Positions 1 through 7,902 of a stretch of DNA of 12,500 nucleotides are shown here, one piece after another. Within the stretch, counting starts at the first letter, position 1, and every line of letters starts with the position of its first letter. Both the position numbers and the translations under genes were made by a program. Source of the stretch: Deltaproteobacteria bacterium (GTDB taxonomy: Bacteria; Desulfobacterota; Desulfobacteria; Desulfobacterales; SURF-15); contig JAHEHB010000137.1 in assembly GCA_024644775.1 (NCBI GenBank), forward strand, positions 1-12,500. Direction: 5' to 3'. Below the pieces are notes generated by a model. The model saw only the letters and a list, made by a program, of their open reading frames with translations, was not told where the DNA came from and did no database searches.

Positions 1-1
1 C

Positions 2-700
2 TTGCAAAGTGTGACTTTAAAGCCACGTTATTGGGATGGAAAGATCGATATCGATGAAATGGTACTCCACACTTCTAGCTATAAAGAAAAAAATCCAGCA
101 GATTTTTATTTCAAATTCAATGGTATCCATCTGGACCCTGCTCAAATGGGTGATTCAATTCACCACTACATCGATGAGATGGGATATAAGAAAATAGAGG
201 CTCAAATTGAATGTTCATTAACGTATTTGAAACAACATCAAGAATTGAATGTCAAACACCTACAGATAACTGCTGAAAATATTGGACACGTCGTATTGGC
301 GCTTCGTGTAAAAAACATAGACCTTAACACCGTTCAATTCCTACCCAATAACATATTGGTCACACTCGCCATGATGTCCGGTGTTTCAATCGATGGTGGA
401 GAAATTACATACAAAGACAACTCTTTAATAGAAAAAATTTACCAGGCAGAAGCGGTTCGTTCCGGACAATCGGTTCAAAAATACACCGCAACCCTCACAA
501 AGCAATTAGACAAAAAAATTAAAGAAGAAACGAATTTGCGACTGCAAACCATTCTGCTTTCGTTTCGGAATTTTTTGACGACGCCTGATCAGATCACAAT
601 TACGGCAGCACCGAAACAACCGATTTCGGTGCTAAAACTTTATTGGATAAAAGATTTAGAAAAAATAATCGAATTGCTCGAAATAACGGTTCAAACTTAA
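2..700 (+). CDS. C-terminal part of an unrecognised protein (open at left edge)
   Basis: The reading frame is open to the left edge and ends at TAA (698-700). About 232 residues are visible. The TTG at position 2 is more likely an internal codon than the true start, because no ribosome-binding site can be seen and the sequence begins inside what looks like a folded domain. The visible part lacks a signal peptide or membrane segment. It has many short alternating hydrophobic/polar stretches typical of beta strands (for example around residues 38-60 and 95-130) and a charged helix-like Lys/Glu-rich stretch near 165-180. This would suit a periplasmic or envelope beta-rich protein, but I do not recognise the family. 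It lies on the same strand as the membrane genes but 448 bases upstream of them, so a shared operon is doubtful. Confidence 0.75.
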   Translation: MQSVTLKPRYWDGKIDIDEMVLHTSSYKEKNPADFYFKFNGIHLDPAQMGDSIHHYIDEMGYKKIEAQIECSLTYLKQHQELNVKHLQITAENIGHVVLALRVKNIDLNTVQFLPNNILVTLAMMSGVSIDGGEITYKDNSLIEKIYQAEAVRSGQSVQKYTATLTKQLDKKIKEETNLRLQTILLSFRNFLTTPDQITITAAPKQPISVLKLYWIKDLEKIIELLEITVQT

Positions 701-1148
701 AAAATTGCAGCAAAAGGAAGTACTCTCCATAAAAAAGTCGTTCCACCGACGGTGAGCAAAGACAAAAAAACAGCGCCACAACCGACCGCCTTTTCTACGA
801 TAATTCATAGGCCAATCCGCTACGCTTTCGAGGCGCCCTATCCTGCCAAAAATCTCACAAATTCAGTGGCAAAAGCATGACAGTTTTAAAAGGACCCGGC
901 CCGACACCCTCGCTGGGCGACCGGTGTAATCTACCGTAAATATAACAGAATTCAAATCCTAAACCCTTTTTTAAGTCCAACATGTGAAACCAGTGCTATG
1001 GTCTCGATATTGCAAGGTCTTTTCAGTATCCAGGAAACATAGCCATTGCCTGATAATGCACAGGGAAAAGCAGTACGGTATTGATTCACAATTTGTCAAA
1101 GATCTGCTACCCGCGCAGGGATTAAAAACGAAATTAAGAATCTAACAA
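701..1148. other. Gene-poor intergenic stretch with a GC-richer patch and nested hairpin
   Basis: No convincing gene was found in these 448 bases. About 760-930 is visibly richer in G+C than either side and contains blocks such as GGCGCC (832-837), CCCGGCCCG (895-903) and the hairpin at 904-927. Two short open frames exist. One runs on the - strand from ATG 808 to TAA 656 (50 codons, overlapping the end of the upstream gene; its frame is open as far up as 862). The other runs on the + strand from ATG 1056 to TAA 1143-1145 (29 codons), three bases before the next gene. Neither resembles a known family or has a well-placed ribosome-binding site. The patch could be a dispersed intergenic repeat, a structured RNA or a gene remnant. 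Confidence 0.5.
904..927. other. Nested stem-loop in intergenic region
   Basis: The arms ACACC (904-908) and GGTGT (923-927) enclose a second pair, TCGC (910-913) and GCGA (917-920), around a three-base loop. There is a one-base bulge on the left side and a two-base bulge on the right. No T-run follows on either strand, so it does not look like an intrinsic terminator. It is GC-rich and lies inside the compositionally distinct patch, which would suit a structured RNA or repeat element. Function unknown. Confidence 0.3.
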
Positions 1149-3050
1149 ATGGTTATTCAGAAAGCCATATTTCAAAATATCATATGTTTGAGCTATCTGG
1201 GCGGCCTCGCACTTGCGACCGCCGGAGTCGGTCAATTCGTATTGTTTCGAGCTAAAATTCGAACCCAAACATTTGGAGAAGGGATTGTTTTTGGCACGGG
1301 TATCGGGTTCGGCGCCATCGGCTATGCGGTTTTCGCTTTAGCCGCGTTTCAATCTCTAAAACCATCTTTTGTCTATTTTCTTCTTCTGCTGTTTGCAATC
1401 GTTGCCGTATCCGGATGGATCACATCTTATCGTCTGTTTGGCCGCCTTTTTGGCAAGCCGCGTTTCCCAAAGTTCCCGTCTTCACATCTCGAGATCTGCG
1501 CCTTTCTCCTGTTAGTGCCGGCCCTTATCTTAAGCCTCTTGATGACGTTGACGCCCGCTATCGGCAACGATGCCCTCTCTTATCATCTGGCGGTGCCCAA
1601 GCATTACCTGACACACAATGGGTTTTATTTCATTCCCGGCAATCTCTTTTCAAATTATCCGCTGCACGGCGAAATGGTGTTTCTAATCGGCTTGGTGCTG
1701 AATGGGGGGATTCTGGCCAAAGGAATTCACTGGCTACTGGCGCTGTTGACCTTGGTCGCCATCTGGCAATTTATTAAACTGCATATTCCGGAAACCCGTT
1801 TTAAGTTTCTTTCGTTGCTTGCCTTTTACACCATACCGTCTGTTTTCGTAACCTCACACATGGCCTATACCGATCTGGTGTTGACCTTATATGTGTTTTT
1901 GTCATTCCATTCCTATACTAACTGGTTCAACAAACAACACATCGGTTGGCTCATTATATGCGCCCTCTTTACGGGTCTCGCCGTTGCCACCAAATATGGC
2001 GGGCTAATGTTGCCCCTTTTGGGATGTCTGGGAATCTTGTATGCCTGCCGGCAACTTGACGTGAAATACTCCCGTGCGTCTTGTTTTCTTTGTATCTACA
2101 TTGCCGTTTCACTACTCGTCGGATGCCCCTTTTATATCAAAAACTGGGTATTAACCGGAAACCCGTTTTATCCGTTTTTTTACAAGCTATTCGGCGGTAC
2201 CGGATGGGACGCCGATTTGGATCGACTTCATAATCTTTGGTTGCAAAGCCTGGGGATGGGAAGGGGATTTTTGGATTATCTGTTACTGCCCTTGAATCTT
2301 AGCTTCAGGGCCCAGATGCACAGCATCCGGTTCGATGGCGTGTTAGGGCCGATTTTTATTCTGACACTACCGGCAGCTTTTGGTATTCGTAATATTCCGA
2401 TGCCATTGAAAATATCCTTTGTTTATTGCGGATTTATGTTCTTGTTCTGGGCGGTCTCGGCTCAGCAGATACGATACCTCATCCCCTTACTTCCTTTCCT
2501 TGCGATCACAATCGGTTATACCCTTAGCTGCTATAGACGGAAAAAAGCCATCTTTACGGCGCTGCTCTTAGGCGTGGCGATAAGCCTGGGAGTAAACGGA
2601 TACCATATTTTCTTGGATTTTCAGAAAACCAAACCGCTTCGTTATATTGCAGGCCACGAAAGTAAAGATGTTTTTCTGACCCGTAAGCTACCCTCTTATC
2701 GTATGTTTCAATATATCAACACAGAATTACCGAAAGATGTAAAAATCTTTTTTATTTACATGAAAAATATAGGTTACTATTGCGAGCGTTCGTATTATTC
2801 TGACTCCATTTTCGAGTCCTATACAATACAAAGACTACTCCAAATATCCGAATCGCCGCGGGATATTTATACACATCTAAAAAATAGAGGGTTTACCCAC
2901 ATATTATATGATTACCGGTTTGTATTGGGTAATCGAAGCGCACTTACTGAAAAAGAAAAGGCAAATTTTATCGCGTTTCAACACCAACACTTAAATCTGA
3001 TAAAAACAGAGAAACAAATTTACTTTTTATATCGTCTAAAAGACACATAA
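1149..3050 (+). CDS. GT-C fold glycosyltransferase, family 39-like integral membrane protein
   Basis: 633 residues, dominated by hydrophobic helices (roughly a dozen, from residue ~10 to ~490), followed by a soluble C-terminal part of about 135 residues. Family hallmark: after a membrane helix near 117-135 comes a loop with Asp141 in a GNDALSYHLAVPKHYL-type motif (139-154), then a Tyr-Pro-Leu-His-Gly-Glu stretch (~170). This resembles the first-loop acidic catalytic region of GT39/ArnT/PMT-type enzymes. Such enzymes use polyprenyl-phosphate sugars on the outer face of the membrane. A later loop (~330-350, NWVLTGNPFYPFF) is also typical of this group. The ATG at 1149 is the only plausible start, since the next Met is past residue 130; its ribosome-binding site is weak. 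The YfhO gene follows after 13 bases. G+C falls visibly in the last third of the gene. Donor and acceptor are unknown. Confidence 0.8.
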   Translation: MVIQKAIFQNIICLSYLGGLALATAGVGQFVLFRAKIRTQTFGEGIVFGTGIGFGAIGYAVFALAAFQSLKPSFVYFLLLLFAIVAVSGWITSYRLFGRLFGKPRFPKFPSSHLEICAFLLLVPALILSLLMTLTPAIGNDALSYHLAVPKHYLTHNGFYFIPGNLFSNYPLHGEMVFLIGLVLNGGILAKGIHWLLALLTLVAIWQFIKLHIPETRFKFLSLLAFYTIPSVFVTSHMAYTDLVLTLYVFLSFHSYTNWFNKQHIGWLIICALFTGLAVATKYGGLMLPLLGCLGILYACRQLDVKYSRASCFLCIYIAVSLLVGCPFYIKNWVLTGNPFYPFFYKLFGGTGWDADLDRLHNLWLQSLGMGRGFLDYLLLPLNLSFRAQMHSIRFDGVLGPIFILTLPAAFGIRNIPMPLKISFVYCGFMFLFWAVSAQQIRYLIPLLPFLAITIGYTLSCYRRKKAIFTALLLGVAISLGVNGYHIFLDFQKTKPLRYIAGHESKDVFLTRKLPSYRMFQYINTELPKDVKIFFIYMKNIGYYCERSYYSDSIFESYTIQRLLQISESPRDIYTHLKNRGFTHILYDYRFVLGNRSALTEKEKANFIAFQHQHLNLIKTEKQIYFLYRLKDT

Positions 3051-3063
3051 AGAGACTCATTTT

Positions 3064-5589
3064 ATGCCGACATTATACAAAAAACAGCTTATTCCAATTT
3101 CTTTTCTTCTTTTTCTGTCAATTGTGTTTTTCCATCCAGTCATCTTTTATGGAAAGACGTTTTTTGCGTTCGATACGCTTTTAACGTATCTGCCATGGTC
3201 GACATCTTCACCAAATTTCCGAGCCAACAATCCACTGATAACGGATCCTATCAACCATCACTATCTCTGGCACTATTTTATTAATTTATGTACGAAACTC
3301 AAAACACTCCCGCTTTGGGATGGGTCTCTTTTTTGTGGTACGCCGTTTGCAACCGGTTATACCCCTCATACGAATCCCATCGCATTTTTATCCTATTTAT
3401 TATTGCCATTGACGACAGCCCACGATGTTACACTTTGGGCACATCTGTTCGGTGCCGGGGTGTTTATGTTTCTTTTCTTAAAATCCATTAATCTAAAAAC
3501 GATTCCAGCATTGATTGGCGCCGTGTCTTGGATGTTCAATGGTTATGTGATGGTATTTTTCGAAATAGAGTCGACGCCGATTATTGCATGTTCTTTTCCG
3601 GCGACCCTTTATTTCTTTGAACGCTGGATAAATACAAAAACATTTCTCAGATGTCTCTTTTTTATTTTTGCAGTAGCAATATCAATCAGCAGCGGTTACA
3701 CGCATTTGATAATCTTCCAATTTCTTTTTATCGCTGCATACGTGTTTTACAGATTTTTAACGAATTCGAAATTAAACAACGGCCCAAAGATGTTTGACAA
3801 AACCATTATAATTCATTCAACAATCGGTATCATTCTTATGGGACTTCTTGCCGCAAATTTTATTACCAGTCATTTATTGTTTCTTGAAGATCCCCAACGG
3901 TCATCCATACCGTTTAAGTCTCTTTATCATCAAACAGGACAACTCCCTGCAAAGTATTTAACGACCCTTATTTTTCCCGATTTTTTTGGCAGTCCGGTTG
4001 AAGATATCAATTTTACCCCACGGATAAAAAATGCCCAACCCTATAATAATTACAGCGAGCTTTGTATCTACGGCGGTATTGTTACGCTCTTTCTTGTCAT
4101 CGTATGCCTGCCCTACTTCTTTCGTCGTAGAGATATCAAGTTTTTTCTACTGACGGCCCTTATAACTATCACCATATCGATGGGAAGCCCTCTTTATTAC
4201 CCATTTTCCAAGTTCATACCGGGATTGGGTTTTTCATCACCAACCAGAATTCTCTATATTTTTCTATTCAGTTTTTCAAATTTAGCAGCCATCGGCGCAA
4301 ATCTTTTGTTATCGGATCGTCCCAATAAAAAAGCCATTATATTTTCCCTTTGGTCGGCCTTGGGTTTAACCATTGTCTTTATCGCCTTATTTGTTCAGTT
4401 TGACAGCGGAAAATTGTGGGCAGCAAATTCCATTTATTGGCTAAATCCACAACAAATTCTTCACGCCGTCGAACGACATTTTGATATATTATCTAAAACT
4501 ATTTTGACGCCGCTTTCTTTGTCTTTTATTACGGTTGTGGTTTTAAGTATGACTCTGTTTACGGGTAAATCCAGATCGAAATCGATCTTTATGATTTTAG
4601 CGCTACTGATATTGTCATACGATCTCATTCAATTTGGCTTACGATACAATACAGCATCACCAAAGCACTTAGAATACCCTGAAACAGAAGGAATCCGGTT
4701 TCTTCAAAAAGACACGTCGTTATTTCGTATTATGTCTTTCGGCCGTTTTTTACACAATTCCTTTGCTGCTTTTGACATCGCGGATATTGGAGGCTATCAC
4801 TCTTTTTATCCAAAACGGTATGGAGAATATCTGCATCTCTCCCAAAATGGAACACCCGGTGCCGTCCCGAACAAGTTCAGCCGCTGGATACAATTTAACA
4901 GCATCGGCTCTCCTTTGCTAGATATCATTAATACAAAATATGTTCTATTCCCACCCGCAACGGTGGTGAATACACCAAAATTGGAACGGGTTTATGACGA
5001 CGAGATCGTCATTTATAAAAACAAAGATGCGTTTCCGAGATTCTTTTTTGTTCATGACTTTGAATATGTGACGAGTCGAAAGCGCGCGTTTGAAAAACTG
5101 TCCACATTTTCTCTTGCCGATTTTCGTACAAAGGTGATTTTGGAAACCCTACCGTCGAGGTCTTTTACAAATCCAAATGTTGTCTCCAATATCGGCAATA
5201 ATATAAAACTCACGCTCATTTCTTACGAGCCAAATAGGATCGAAATATCCGTTTCGTCGGACCAAAAGGGGTTTCTGGTGTTGAGCGATAGTTACCACCG
5301 GGACTGGAAAGCCTTCGTTGATGAAACGCAAACGGAAATCCTGCGAGCCAATTACATTATGCGCGCTGTATCCGTGCAGGCAGGCACTCATCGGATCGTG
5401 CTCGTGTTTCAACCGAAACTACTCATATCGGGGATCGTTATTACAACGGCCGGGTGGGCGCTTCTTGTATTTCTTTTGGGAGCCGTACTCATTCAAAGAC
5501 GCATCAAGTGCCGGTCGACCATACAATCGGCGATTCCATCGCCACATTCTTTCGAATATAACCGCTTAAATAATACAGATACCACATAA
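3064..5589 (+). CDS. YfhO-family GT-C membrane protein
   Basis: 841 residues. Helices start near residue 10, and the first outer loop carries Asp37 (FAFDTLLTYLPW) and a later Leu-Pro-Leu-Trp-Asp ... Cys-Gly-Thr-Pro-Phe stretch (~80-95), a hallmark of YfhO-type proteins. About a dozen helices follow to ~530, then a periplasmic domain whose end (~735-785) has the family signature YHRDWKAFVDE, RANY and a Gly-x-His-x-Ile/Val stretch. A last helix (~785-810) and a 30-residue polar tail close the protein. Characterised YfhO proteins in Firmicutes transfer sugars from polyprenyl phosphate to teichoic acids; the acceptor here is unknown. The ATG at 3064 has an AAAGAG ribosome-binding site nine bases upstream and lies 13 bases after the GT-C gene, so the two are probably cotranscribed. 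The last 86 bases overlap the convergent paralogue, and most of the polar tail is encoded there. Confidence 0.85.
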   Translation: MPTLYKKQLIPISFLLFLSIVFFHPVIFYGKTFFAFDTLLTYLPWSTSSPNFRANNPLITDPINHHYLWHYFINLCTKLKTLPLWDGSLFCGTPFATGYTPHTNPIAFLSYLLLPLTTAHDVTLWAHLFGAGVFMFLFLKSINLKTIPALIGAVSWMFNGYVMVFFEIESTPIIACSFPATLYFFERWINTKTFLRCLFFIFAVAISISSGYTHLIIFQFLFIAAYVFYRFLTNSKLNNGPKMFDKTIIIHSTIGIILMGLLAANFITSHLLFLEDPQRSSIPFKSLYHQTGQLPAKYLTTLIFPDFFGSPVEDINFTPRIKNAQPYNNYSELCIYGGIVTLFLVIVCLPYFFRRRDIKFFLLTALITITISMGSPLYYPFSKFIPGLGFSSPTRILYIFLFSFSNLAAIGANLLLSDRPNKKAIIFSLWSALGLTIVFIALFVQFDSGKLWAANSIYWLNPQQILHAVERHFDILSKTILTPLSLSFITVVVLSMTLFTGKSRSKSIFMILALLILSYDLIQFGLRYNTASPKHLEYPETEGIRFLQKDTSLFRIMSFGRFLHNSFAAFDIADIGGYHSFYPKRYGEYLHLSQNGTPGAVPNKFSRWIQFNSIGSPLLDIINTKYVLFPPATVVNTPKLERVYDDEIVIYKNKDAFPRFFFVHDFEYVTSRKRAFEKLSTFSLADFRTKVILETLPSRSFTNPNVVSNIGNNIKLTLISYEPNRIEISVSSDQKGFLVLSDSYHRDWKAFVDETQTEILRANYIMRAVSVQAGTHRIVLVFQPKLLISGIVITTAGWALLVFLLGAVLIQRRIKCRSTIQSAIPSPHSFEYNRLNNTDTT

Positions 5590-7789
5590 ACAGTATCCAA
5601 GCTGCAAAGACACAACCAATATGCAGATACAACAGAAAAGGATATAGGGTCCAAAATCGAAAGCTCACCGTGTGGTGTCCTTTTGTTAGTTTAATCGCCT
5701 GAAATGCATAGTTGGCTCTGTATATACGGGTATTTTCATCGTCGATATACGCCTTCCATCTCGGATGGAAATTTTCTAAACGAACCAGAAATCCATCGAC
5801 GGGTGCATTTATTTGAATTTTAAGAAAATTGGGATCGTTGGTTTCTAATTTGGTTATGATTCCATGGGTTGGAATTTTTTTCTCATTAACCGTTTTTTTG
5901 AATACCGAAAAATCCACATCTTGTGCCCGAAAAAAAACTTCCCGTTCCGAATGATTGGAGGGTTTCAAATTGTCTTCATAAATCGTTTTTATAATCTGTT
6001 GTTTTATCGTGTTTTCAGGAAAAATAGTAACATCGTTCGTAAAATAATACAAAAACCCGTCCATGCCTGGGAAATAGTTTAGGGGCATATTGTTTTTTTT
6101 ATTATGAACCCCTGAAAATCGCAACATATCATCGAGATATCTGTCTCTCCATAATACAAATTCATCGGACGGGTGAGTGATGGATGCCTTTTTGTATATC
6201 AATGGTGATATATCCGGTGGTATTTCAAACAGAGACCGGGGAGAAAAAAAAGTTCTTTCCTGTGGATAAACGATATCGGCCAATTGGTGGACGGCCCTGT
6301 TTTTTAAATAGTTCTTCGGGTAAATACCATAAAAAAAGGACAAATCTGAAACGACAATAAGAACCAGCAACCAATAAAAGCCGTTTTCTACGGTGGGTTT
6401 ATTAGGTTGATACCTGTTACGAATACATAACCATACAAAAAGCACCAAGATACCGACGAAACCAAAAGTGATGATATGAAATCTGGGTGAAAAACCAATC
6501 ATTACAACATAGCATAATAACGCCAACAGAAGGATTGTTCGATTGTTGGTTGCCATCATCCAAGCTTTCAGTCCATAGCCTGATAGACAAATAAAGAGCA
6601 GACAGGCAAACTGAGCAAGCCCGAACGAATGTCTGATCATATCAAATGTCGGAACATATTTAATAAAAAAATTATACCCCCAAAAATCGTTGCCGGTACT
6701 GAACAATAAAATCGAAACCGCACTGGCCAATATGGCGAGATAGTATTTCTCTCGATGTTTAAATACCGATAGCGGTAAAAACAAAAGGGCCACAATACCA
6801 AAATAGTACCCATGATGAATGTTCTGCCGGTACCGGATAATCTGATCCACAAGTATCCGGTATCCCCATAGCGGTGCATTTACACAGTTTTGAAAGCCCG
6901 TAGCCCCATACTGTACAGCGCCACCCGGTGCGGTCCCCCCCCGAGTGGGTGAAATATAATTTTGCATCTCGAAATATAGAAATATGGCAGTTGAAGCCGC
7001 CACAGAGGCGACTACTGTGGCCGAAACGATGAGTCGACTCTTTTTGGTTATCTTTCGGAAATAGTGCCACAAGTTATCCCGATGGAATATAAAAGAAAAG
7101 ATAATGAATAGTCCAACACATAATATCAGATAATGCGGAATGTAGTGATTCATTGAGATCCCGATTATTATGATCGATAACAACAGTCCATAAACCTGCC
7201 GTATTCGAATAGCGGATATTAAGCAAAAAAGTATGTAGGGATAATAATAAATTATTTTTAACCCGGTGGGTTGGCCGAGATTGACAAAAAACATGCCACC
7301 ACCCACCAATGATAAGAAGCAAAATATCGAAATTCTCAAATCGTCGTATAAAATCAAAAACAATAGAAAACATCCCACACAGAAATGAATATACTGAAAA
7401 CTCCAGTATAAATTAAACAGCCTGACCGGGTTTATTTCTATTATTTTGTTCAACCAACCGAAAATCAACCATTGGGGCCATAGAAAGCTGTTTGAAAGTA
7501 AGTAAAAAGGTTGTCCTCCGCTCGAGTAGGGGTTCCATCCGAAGGGTATGCCTTTGTCAAACCACTGTTTGAAAAACAACAACATATATTCATGGCCTTG
7601 GGAATCATGGTAAACGCCCAATGCCCCGAACACGAACTCCTTGTTTAACCAGAAAAAAAAGATGATAATTACCGCGGATAGAATCGTTGCTTTAATTTTT
7701 CGAAGAAATATATGAATTGGAAGTAAGCAAAGAATGAGTATAAACAGAAGAAAGGCAAATATTTTAATTTCGTGAATCGGCAAAATCAA
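5504..7789 (-). CDS. YfhO-family GT-C membrane protein (convergent paralogue)
   Basis: 761 residues with about a dozen membrane helices. The first outer loop (~55-100) has the family pattern Asp-Ser-x-Gly-His, a Phe-Phe-Lys helix, then Pro-x-Gly-Trp-Asn-Pro-Tyr and Gly-Gly-Gln-Pro-Phe. The C-terminal periplasmic domain ends with FHPRWKAYIDD, RANYAFQA and Gly-His-His-Thr-Val (~660-705), matching the paralogue at 3064-5589 motif by motif, followed by a last helix and a 20-residue tail. Probable role: polyprenyl-phosphate-sugar-dependent transfer outside the inner membrane; substrate unknown. The start is uncertain. The frame opens after a TGA at 7804-7802 and has no ATG before about residue 68, so a TTG (7789, or 7783) is the likely start, with no clear ribosome-binding site. 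The coding strand carries eight consecutive G near residue 283 (6935-6942), a possible slippage site. It overlaps the + strand YfhO gene by 86 bases. Confidence 0.85.
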   Translation of the reverse strand: MILPIHEIKIFAFLLFILILCLLPIHIFLRKIKATILSAVIIIFFFWLNKEFVFGALGVYHDSQGHEYMLLFFKQWFDKGIPFGWNPYSSGGQPFYLLSNSFLWPQWLIFGWLNKIIEINPVRLFNLYWSFQYIHFCVGCFLLFLILYDDLRISIFCFLSLVGGGMFFVNLGQPTGLKIIYYYPYILFCLISAIRIRQVYGLLLSIIIIGISMNHYIPHYLILCVGLFIIFSFIFHRDNLWHYFRKITKKSRLIVSATVVASVAASTAIFLYFEMQNYISPTRGGTAPGGAVQYGATGFQNCVNAPLWGYRILVDQIIRYRQNIHHGYYFGIVALLFLPLSVFKHREKYYLAILASAVSILLFSTGNDFWGYNFFIKYVPTFDMIRHSFGLAQFACLLFICLSGYGLKAWMMATNNRTILLLALLCYVVMIGFSPRFHIITFGFVGILVLFVWLCIRNRYQPNKPTVENGFYWLLVLIVVSDLSFFYGIYPKNYLKNRAVHQLADIVYPQERTFFSPRSLFEIPPDISPLIYKKASITHPSDEFVLWRDRYLDDMLRFSGVHNKKNNMPLNYFPGMDGFLYYFTNDVTIFPENTIKQQIIKTIYEDNLKPSNHSEREVFFRAQDVDFSVFKKTVNEKKIPTHGIITKLETNDPNFLKIQINAPVDGFLVRLENFHPRWKAYIDDENTRIYRANYAFQAIKLTKGHHTVSFRFWTLYPFLLYLHIGCVFAAWILFMWYLYYLSGYIRKNVAMESPIVWSTGT
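5529..5543. terminator. Possible bidirectional hairpin in the convergent overlap
   Basis: GGCGAT (5529-5534) and ATCGCC (5538-5543) form a perfect six-base-pair stem with a three-base loop, inside the overlap of the two convergent YfhO genes. Only a weak T-rich stretch follows on the + strand and none on the - strand, so it is at best a weak terminator. It is listed because the two genes have no other space between them where transcription could stop. Confidence 0.2.
6935..6942 (-). repeat. G8 homopolymer tract inside the - strand YfhO gene
   Basis: Eight consecutive C on the + strand, read as CGG GGG GGG A in the coding strand, near residue 283 of 761. Gain or loss of one base would shift the frame and end the protein early. 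The tract is in frame as given (gene 'on'). Confidence 0.6.
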
Positions 7790-7902
7790 TTTTATATCGG
7801 TTCAAAACGCGTTTTAAATCCAATTATCGTTAAAGCCGCTGGTGCTTTACTTGAGGTATCGGCATAACGTATTATACGAATCTCTAGTGTGACAAAGTCG
7901 GA
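7790..7902 (-). promoter_or_regulatory. Spacer with candidate -10 box for the - strand YfhO gene
   Basis: This 113-base gap separates the SDR stop from the YfhO start and is the largest gap among the - strand genes. On the - strand it contains a perfect TATAAT (7876 down to 7871), about 80 bases before the proposed TTG start. No -35 hexamer with normal 16-18 base spacing is obvious; TTGTCA lies only 13 bases upstream of it. A short inverted repeat, TAAAGC / GCTTTA (7831-7836 / 7844-7849), follows downstream without a T-run. The gap leaves open whether the YfhO gene is the last gene of the operon or has its own promoter. Confidence 0.3.

Noticed and set aside
656..808. 50-codon - strand frame at the end of the first gene
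   Set aside because: No good ribosome-binding site, overlaps the upstream gene antisense, no recognised domain; kept only as part of the intergenic block finding.
1415..1777. 120-codon + strand frame inside the GT-C gene
   Set aside because: Out-of-frame shadow of a clear membrane-protein gene; its translation has no recognisable domain.
5513..5520. Eight-base palindrome GGTCGACC
   Set aside because: Short enough to arise by chance and lies in coding DNA on both strands; no second copy pattern noted.
6637..7070. Two - strand frames (6637-6879, 6759-7070) inside the YfhO gene
   Set aside because: Shadow frames of the 761-residue gene. They matter only as frames that slippage at the G8 tract could enter.
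7831..7849. Inverted repeat TAAAGC / GCTTTA as an intrinsic terminator
   Set aside because: Stem is AT-rich and six base pairs only, and no T-run follows on either strand.
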